The notes under the pieces: model-generated
The model's database searches: none
Told to the model about the DNA's origin: nothing
What the model saw: only the letters and a program-made list of their open reading frames with translations
In this document: positions 6,682 to 10,706 of the stretch, one piece after another
Layout of the letters: each line of letters opens with the position of its first letter
Position numbering within the stretch: the first letter of the stretch is position 1
Position numbers and translations under genes: made by a program
Source: Pseudomonadota bacterium
GTDB taxonomy: Bacteria; Pseudomonadota; Gammaproteobacteria; Burkholderiales; Burkholderiaceae_C
Assembly (NCBI GenBank): GCA_023410975.1
Contig: JAEYPG010000251.1
Location: forward strand, 1-10,706
Reading direction: 5' to 3'
DNA: 10,706 nucleotides

Positions 6682-7760
6682 ATGCCTCGAACAGCCAGCG
6701 GTAGTGAAGTGCTGGAGCAAGCGCAACAGGCGCTGCGCGAAGCCAAGACGGTAGAGGAGTTGCGCCAAGCACAGGCCGTGGTACTGCCTCTGCTGCTGGG
6801 GGTGTCCATTGAGCAAACGGCTGCGGTGCTGGGGGTGTCGGTAGGCTGGGCCTGCCAACTGCGCCGACGCTTCATCAGCGCAGGCCACTTGGTGCCGCGC
6901 AAGCCCGCGCCGCCGCAAGGGCCGCGTGCCTATTTGAGCCGCAGCGAAGAAGCGGCCTTCCTGGCGCCATTCATCGAGCGCGCCCGCCAGGGGCAGATCG
7001 TGGTGGTGGCCGAGATCCGCGCCGCGTTCGAGCAGCGCGTAGGCCGGCGCACGGCACCCTCCACCATCTACTACCTGCTCAAACGCCACGGCTGGCGAAA
7101 GCTGGCGCCCGACCGAGTGCATCCACAAAGCAGCGCGCCGGCACAAAAGCGCTGGAAAAAAAAGGTTGCCCAGGAAGTTGGCTGAGCTGCAATCCCGGCC
7201 GTGGCGCGGGGTGCCGGCACATGCCCCGCTGCGCGTGATGTTCCAAGACGAGGCGCGCTTCGGGCGCATCGTGGACATGCGCCGCTGCTGGTGCCCACGG
7301 CCCTTGCGCCCCGTGTGCCGGGCCATCGTGAGCCGCCAGTACACCTATGCCTACGCCGCGGTGTCGGTCGACGACGGACGACTCGACACGCTGGTGCTGC
7401 CTCACGTCAATGCCGAGTGCATGCAGCTCTTCGTCGATGAGCTCTCCCGCCGCCATCGCAGCGAGCGCGTCGTGCTGGTGCTCGATGGCGCGGGCTGGCA
7501 CCACCACGCCGCGCTGCAGTGGCCTACCAACGTGCGCCCACTGCACCTGCCGCCGTATTCGCCCGAGCTCAACCCCGTGGAGCATCTATGGGATGAACTG
7601 CGCGAGAAGCACTTCCACAACCCCGCTTCTTCGACACCCTGGAAGACGTCGAGGAGCATCTGGCCAACGCACTGGCCGGTCTTGAACGCGATGCTCCACG
7701 CGTTCACTCCATCACTGCGTGGCCTTGGATCGTTGGTTCACTTCCAAATTGAAATTGGAA
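6665..7760 (+). mobile_element. IS630-family insertion sequence, ends approximate
   Basis: The stated limits only enclose the transposase, its ribosome binding site and the near-palindrome ttccaa-N7-ttggaa (7742-7760), which overlaps the stop codon. IS630 elements are typically about 1.1-1.2 kb with one transposase gene close to both ends, and they duplicate a TA target. The length fits, but terminal inverted repeats and the TA duplication could not be identified, so the true ends may be tens of bases away. It separates trxA from the ffs region and is probably no longer autonomous unless the frameshifts are bypassed. Confidence 0.6.
6682..7752 (+). pseudogene. IS630-family transposase, interrupted by two frameshifts
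   Basis: The protein runs in three segments. The first starts at ATG 6682 and contains helix-turn-helix-like segments (IEQTAAVLGVSVGWACQLRR). It runs to the A8 run at 7156-7163, after which that frame stops at 7185. The middle segment is one frame over (+1) and carries the DDE catalytic residues: FQDEARFG, LVLDGAGWHH and PPYSPELNPVEHLW. At 7621-7624 (C4, after EKHFHN) the homology returns to the first frame as RFFDTLEDVEEHL...SITAWPWIVGSLPN and ends at TGA 7750-7752. The whole is 1071 bp, or about 355 aa if repaired, the normal family size. All catalytic residues survive, so the lesions are recent, are sequence errors in homopolymers, or (for the A8 run) allow slippage. Confidence 0.85.
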
Positions 7761-8131
7761 TGAGGCAAGCGCGGTGGCGCAGTGACCGCGGTTGTGCCTT
7801 GGCTTCCCGGTCCGTCGATCGTTCCTCACAACACTTTGGACGCTTTGAAGTTCGCCGGTTGCTGGGCAAGAGCGGGGTGCGGCTTGCGAGGCCATGCATG
7901 TGTATGCGCAACCATCGTGCGGGTGCGCGGCTGCAGTGGACCGGTTTGCGCGGCACTCGGTCACACGCCGCGGCAGGACTTGGCCAAGCTGCTGGACACG
8001 CTTCCCGTGGCGAGCTGCGCCCGCACGCCGGCCAACTGCCAAGCGACGTACGTAGTGGTCGTTCGGGGCTGTGGCGCGAGATGAGTTGGAGAACCTGGCG
8101 CAGAGCACGCCAAGTGGAAGAGATGGAGGTT
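7753..8131. other. Region of about 380 bp without a recognised gene
   Basis: No family is recognisable on either strand. A stem at 7770-7790 (cgcggt/accgcg) extends with aggca/tgcct (7763-7767 with 7795-7799). From about 7930 to 8133 the + strand shows strong third-position G/C bias, as in a real coding region (segment DLAKLLDTLPVASC). It changes frame at a GGGG run near 8065-8068 and continues as ARDELENLAQSTPSG to TGA 8131-8133, meeting the 3' end of ffs. This could be a decayed gene fragment. The right end of the IS must also lie at or after 7752. Confidence 0.3.
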
Positions 8132-8226
8132 GACGAGCCTTACCCCCGGCACTGGTCACAACGGTTGGGGCTGCTTCGTTCCCGACCTGACCCGGTTGGC
8201 CGCGCTCCCATGCGGGGAGGCCCGTC
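8132..8226 (-). ncRNA. ffs: 4.5S signal recognition particle RNA (small bacterial SRP RNA)
   Basis: The - strand contains the universally conserved domain IV core GGTCAGGTC, then a GGAA tetraloop closed by G-C, then CGAAGCAGCC. The usual closing pairs UCC/GGA appear here as UCG/CGA, a compensated change. The ends pair as GACGGGCCT (8226-8218) with AGGCTCGTC (8140-8132), allowing one G-U, and a CCCC/GGGG stem follows inside. The result is a single about 95-nt hairpin typical of Gram-negative 4.5S RNA. It binds Ffh and, with FtsY, targets nascent membrane proteins to the Sec translocon. A TACAAT -10 sits 7 nt upstream of the predicted 5' end. No poly-U terminator follows, so 3' maturation or another end signal is expected. 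Confidence 0.93.
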
Positions 8227-8233
8227 AGCGCGT

Positions 8234-8239
8234 ATTGTA
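8234..8239 (-). promoter_or_regulatory. -10 element (TACAAT) of the ffs promoter
   Basis: On the - strand TGGGCTACAAT is followed by the GC-rich discriminator acgcgct and then the first RNA base at 8226. That spacing is right for initiation at the end of the SRP stem. No consensus -35 is visible. The same 11-mer precedes rpmE2. Confidence 0.65.
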
Positions 8240-8269
8240 GCCCACGCGATGAGCCATCCCCGGCGGAGC

Positions 8270-8309
8270 TGCCAGGTGCATGCCGAGCTGGTCCGGCATG
8301 CACCTGGCA
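8270..8309. repeat. Perfect 16-bp inverted repeat between ffs and purM-like gene
   Basis: Arm tgccaggtgcatgccg (8270-8285) is exactly complementary to cggcatgcacctggca (8294-8309) with an 8-nt loop. It starts 7 nt after the purM-like stop codon and lies about 30 bp upstream of the ffs -10. No T tract follows on either strand, so it is not a classical terminator. It would form a very stable RNA hairpin at the 3' end of the purM-like mRNA and may shield the ffs promoter from read-through. Confidence 0.85.
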
Positions 8310-8316
8310 AAGCTGC

Positions 8317-9453
8317 TCAGCGCAGCTGCAGGTCGTCGTCGCCGAAACGGATCGACAGCGGCTCGATCAGCAGCTGCTTGTCGCCTTCCTCGACCCGGCC
8401 GGCCACCAGCGCGGGAATGCCCTGCGCCTGCGCGATCTCCACCGTGCGCTGCGCGTCCTCGGCGCGCACGAACAGCGCGAAGCCTGCGCCCATGTTGAGC
8501 GTGCTGTAGGCCTCGCGGTCGTCATGCCCGGCATGCAGGGCGATGAACCTCAGCACCTCTGGCACTTCCGGCACGGCGTGGATGCGGTACGTGAAGCGCG
8601 CCGGATGGCGCAGCAGCTTGCGCCAGCCGTGGCCGGTGATGTTGGCGCAGTAGTGCGGCGTGATGCCGGCCTTGTACAGCGCTTCGGTCACCGGCGAGTA
8701 CAGCGTGGTAGGCGCCAGCAGCGCCTCGCCATAGGTTTGACCGCTGGCCAGCGGCGTGAGGTAGCCCTGCGGCAGCCGCTCGGTGAGCTTGCGCGCCAGG
8801 CTCAGGCCGTTGGCGTGGATGCCGCTGGAGGCCAGCAGCACGATGGCGTCGCCCTCGGCGAGCTTGTCGCCCACCGACAGCCGTTCCTTGGGGTTGATCA
8901 GGCCCGTGCAGGAGGCCGCCAGGTCGATGCGGCCGGCCTCCACGATGCCGGCCAGCGCCGGCGTCTCGCCGCCGCCCCAAGCCACGCCGCAGGTGTCGCA
9001 CGCGGCTTTCCAGCCCGCCACCAGCGCCTGCGCGCGCTGCGCGTCGCTGAACCAGTCGCTGCCGCCGGCGGCCCAGTAGGCCTGCACCACCAGCGGCGTG
9101 GCGCCGACGGTGATGAGGTCGTTCACCGCCATGGCGATGGTGTCCTGCGCGATGCCCTGGTAGAAGCTGCGCCCGGTGAGCTGGGCCATCTCGTCGGCCA
9201 CCAGCGCCTTGGAGCCCAGGCACTCGACGATGCTGGCGATGTAGAACGGGCCGACATCGACCACGTAGGCCGATTCGCCGCGCGAGGCGGCCACCTCGGC
9301 GAAGCCGTGCGCGGCCACGTGCTGTGCGGTGGCCGCGGCGGCGCGCTGGGCGCTGACCTTCAGCGGGTCGATGAGGTCGTAGTTCACGCCCGCCTGTTCG
9401 TAGCTCAGGGGTGCGGCGGTGTTGTCGGAAGAAGAGGGCGGTTGGGCATTCAT
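8317..9453 (-). CDS. PurM-like protein (AIR synthase-related), divergent
   Basis: 378 aa. It is recognisable as PurM superfamily: N-terminal SYEQAGVNYD (17-26), AMAVNDLITVGATP (107-120), GGGETPALAG (160-169), SSGIHANGLSLARK (209-222), LAPTTLYSP (246-254) and STLNMGAGFAL (317-327). Canonical PurM closes the imidazole ring of AIR from FGAM and ATP in purine synthesis. Here the GTDGVGTK nucleotide-binding loop is missing; the corresponding stretch reads VVDVGPFYIASIVECLGSK (64-82). In line with that, WAAGGSDWF replaces the usual DYYATGKLD region. It resembles the divergent PurM clade (GIAQD for GIDLV). A normal purM may exist elsewhere, so I leave the symbol blank. The start ATG at 9453 lacks a Shine-Dalgarno but follows a GATAAT hexamer closely. 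It is divergent from dnaX. Confidence 0.85.
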   Translation of the reverse strand: MNAQPPSSSDNTAAPLSYEQAGVNYDLIDPLKVSAQRAAAATAQHVAAHGFAEVAASRGESAYVVDVGPFYIASIVECLGSKALVADEMAQLTGRSFYQGIAQDTIAMAVNDLITVGATPLVVQAYWAAGGSDWFSDAQRAQALVAGWKAACDTCGVAWGGGETPALAGIVEAGRIDLAASCTGLINPKERLSVGDKLAEGDAIVLLASSGIHANGLSLARKLTERLPQGYLTPLASGQTYGEALLAPTTLYSPVTEALYKAGITPHYCANITGHGWRKLLRHPARFTYRIHAVPEVPEVLRFIALHAGHDDREAYSTLNMGAGFALFVRAEDAQRTVEIAQAQGIPALVAGRVEEGDKQLLIEPLSIRFGDDDLQLR

Positions 9454-9461
9454 GGGCGCGG

Positions 9462-9467
9462 ATTATC
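9462..9467 (-). promoter_or_regulatory. Candidate -10 (GATAAT) of the PurM-like gene
   Basis: GATAAT ends 8 nt before the ATG on the - strand, so transcription would begin at or within a base or two of the start codon. No Shine-Dalgarno is present between them. No consensus -35 is seen in the GC-rich upstream DNA. Confidence 0.45.
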
Positions 9468-9538
9468 GGCCAGCGCCCCGGCCGCCCCTCGCCACGCGCG
9501 CTGCCGGCAGGGCTGCCGGGCAGGGTCGGCGCGCCCCG

Positions 9539-9544
9539 TAGAAT
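9539..9544 (+). promoter_or_regulatory. Candidate -10 (TAGAAT) of dnaX
   Basis: CCGTAGAATCGCCGG places TAGAAT 6 nt before the dnaX ATG, so the predicted first transcribed base is the A of ATG. There is no Shine-Dalgarno. This points to a leaderless mRNA, if this is the main promoter. The 97-bp divergent gap otherwise holds a 10-bp palindrome ctgccggcag (9501-9510). Confidence 0.5.
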
Positions 9545-9550
9545 CGCCGG

Positions 9551-10706
9551 ATGTCCTACGTGGTCCTTGCCCGCAAATACCGCCCGCGCAGTTTCGACCA
9601 AATGGTCGGCCAGGCGCATGTGGTGCAGGCGTTGACCAACGCGCTGCAGCAGCAGCGCCTGCATCACGCCTATCTTTTCACCGGCACGCGCGGCGTGGGC
9701 AAGACCACCGTCTCGCGCATCCTCGCCAAGAGCCTCAACTGCACCGGCCCCGACGGCACGGGCGGCATCACCGCGCACCCTTGCGGCGTGTGCACCGCCT
9801 GCACCGAGATCGACGCCGACCGCTACATCGATTACGTGGAGCTCGATGCCGCCAGCAACCGCAGCATCGACGAGATCCGCGACCTGATCGAGCGCGCCGC
9901 CTACAAGCCCAGCGTCGGCCGCTTCAAGGTCTTCATGATCGACGAGGCGCACCAGCTCACGCGCGACGCGTTCAACGCGCTGCTCAAGACGCTGGAGGAG
10001 CCGCCGGAGTACCTGAAATTCGTCCTGGCCACCACCGACCCGGACAAGATGCTGCCCACGGTGCTCAGCCGCTGCCTGCAGTTCAACCTGCGGCCCATGG
10101 CGCCCGAGACCGTGCACGAGCACCTGCTCAACGTGCTGCAGAACGAGGGCGTGGCCTTCGACGCGCCCTCGCTGCGGCTGCTGTCGCGCGCGGCGCGCGG
10201 CTCCATGCGCGACGCGCTCTCGCTCACCGACCAGGCCATCGCCTACGGCGGCGGCGCGTTGGCCGAGGAGACCGTGCGCGCCATGCTCGGCAGCGTGGAC
10301 CGCGGCCATGCCGCCTCCCTCGTGCGCGCGCTGGCGTTGCGCGACGGCGGCGCAGTGCTCTCGGGCGTGCAGGCGCTGCGCGAGCGCGGGCTCTCGGCCG
10401 CGGCGACGCTGGAAGAGATGGCCACGCTGCTGCAGCAGATGGCCGTGGCGCAGATGGTGCCCGGCGCGCTGGACGAGACCGATCCCGACACCGCTGGCGC
10501 CATCGAGCTCGCCGGCCTGATGCCGCCGGACGAGACGCAGCTGCTCTACAGCATCGCGCTGCACGGCCGCGCCGAGCTGAGCCTGGCGCCCGATGAGTAC
10601 GCCGGGCTGACCATGGTGCTGCTGCGCCTGCTGGCCTTCCCGGCGGCGGGCGGCGCGCCGCAAACGTTTTCCAGGCCCGAAGGGGCGCGTGGCGCGAGCG
10701 CCACGC
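9551..10706 (+). CDS. dnaX: DNA polymerase III gamma/tau subunit, N-terminal 385 codons (runs off the window)
   Basis: The protein begins MSYVVLARKYRPRSFDQMVG, the conserved DnaX start. Domain I-II AAA+ motifs are Walker A GTRGVGKT (45-52), zinc cysteines C64, C78, C81 and C84, Walker B VFMIDEAH (127-134), sensor 1 ATTDPDK (160-166), the SRC arginine finger (R174) and sensor 2 GSMRDALSL (217-225). The domain III collar follows. DnaX forms the clamp-loader motor; tau also couples polymerase cores and the DnaB helicase. The reading frame is open to the last base, just entering the low-complexity linker. Any programmed frameshift making gamma would lie downstream and cannot be judged. Its orientation is divergent from the PurM-like gene. 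Confidence 0.96.
   Translation, partial: MSYVVLARKYRPRSFDQMVGQAHVVQALTNALQQQRLHHAYLFTGTRGVGKTTVSRILAKSLNCTGPDGTGGITAHPCGVCTACTEIDADRYIDYVELDAASNRSIDEIRDLIERAAYKPSVGRFKVFMIDEAHQLTRDAFNALLKTLEEPPEYLKFVLATTDPDKMLPTVLSRCLQFNLRPMAPETVHEHLLNVLQNEGVAFDAPSLRLLSRAARGSMRDALSLTDQAIAYGGGALAEETVRAMLGSVDRGHAASLVRALALRDGGAVLSGVQALRERGLSAAATLEEMATLLQQMAVAQMVPGALDETDPDTAGAIELAGLMPPDETQLLYSIALHGRAELSLAPDEYAGLTMVLLRLLAFPAAGGAPQTFSRPEGARGASAT

Noticed and set aside
6541..7800. Terminal inverted repeats for the IS630 element
   Set aside because: The best shared word between the flanks is only ATTCCAA (7 bp); I could not define ends or a TA duplication.
7166..8509. 447-aa open frame continuing from the transposase middle segment
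   Set aside because: Transposase similarity in this frame ends near 7621; the rest reads through the IS end, the ffs gene and the antisense of the PurM-like gene.
8522..10663. Very long open frames on both strands across purM-like and dnaX
   Set aside because: High GC content keeps shadow frames open. These are antisense or out of frame to genes with clear motifs.
1..10706. CRISPR array, tRNA, phage or defence genes
   Set aside because: No regularly spaced direct repeats, no tRNA cloverleaf and no defence or phage protein motifs were seen on either strand.

Overview
The window looks like chromosomal DNA of a high-GC betaproteobacterium, most likely in the Burkholderiales and close to Comamonadaceae. 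This rests on strong G/C bias at third codon positions, the trxA-rho-rpmE2 gene order with a zinc-free type B L31, and TACAAT/TAGAAT type -10 elements. The genus cannot be fixed from the sequence alone.

Left part (1-3909): the 3' end of phoU is followed by phoB and phoR on the + strand. This is the end of a phosphate-starvation (pst-phoU-phoBR) operon. A polytopic membrane protein resembling GT-C/ArnT-type glycosyltransferases converges on phoR from the - strand, and the two coding regions overlap tail to tail by 31 bp.

Centre (3910-6383, all - strand): trxA, a 277-nt structured leader, rho, a cluster of hairpins, rpmE2 with a -10 element, and a clear intrinsic terminator. These are housekeeping functions: thiol-disulphide reduction, transcription termination and the ribosome.

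Accessory insert (about 6540-8131): an IS630-family transposase gene broken into three reading-frame segments. The breaks are at an A8 run and at a C4 run and they cancel each other. It is followed by about 380 bp with no recognisable gene, possibly a decayed reading frame.

Right part (8132-10706): a 4.5S signal recognition particle RNA gene (ffs, - strand) with its own -10, and a perfect 16-bp inverted repeat. Next come a divergent PurM-like protein (- strand) without the usual DGVGTK nucleotide loop, and the 5' two-thirds of dnaX (+ strand). purM-like and dnaX are divergent, and each has a -10 hexamer almost touching its start codon, which suggests leaderless or nearly leaderless mRNAs.

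I found no CRISPR array, no phage module and no convincing new multi-gene system. The points most worth a second look are the PurM-like protein, the A8 frameshift site in the transposase, the rho leader, and the ffs gene with its neighbouring inverted repeat.
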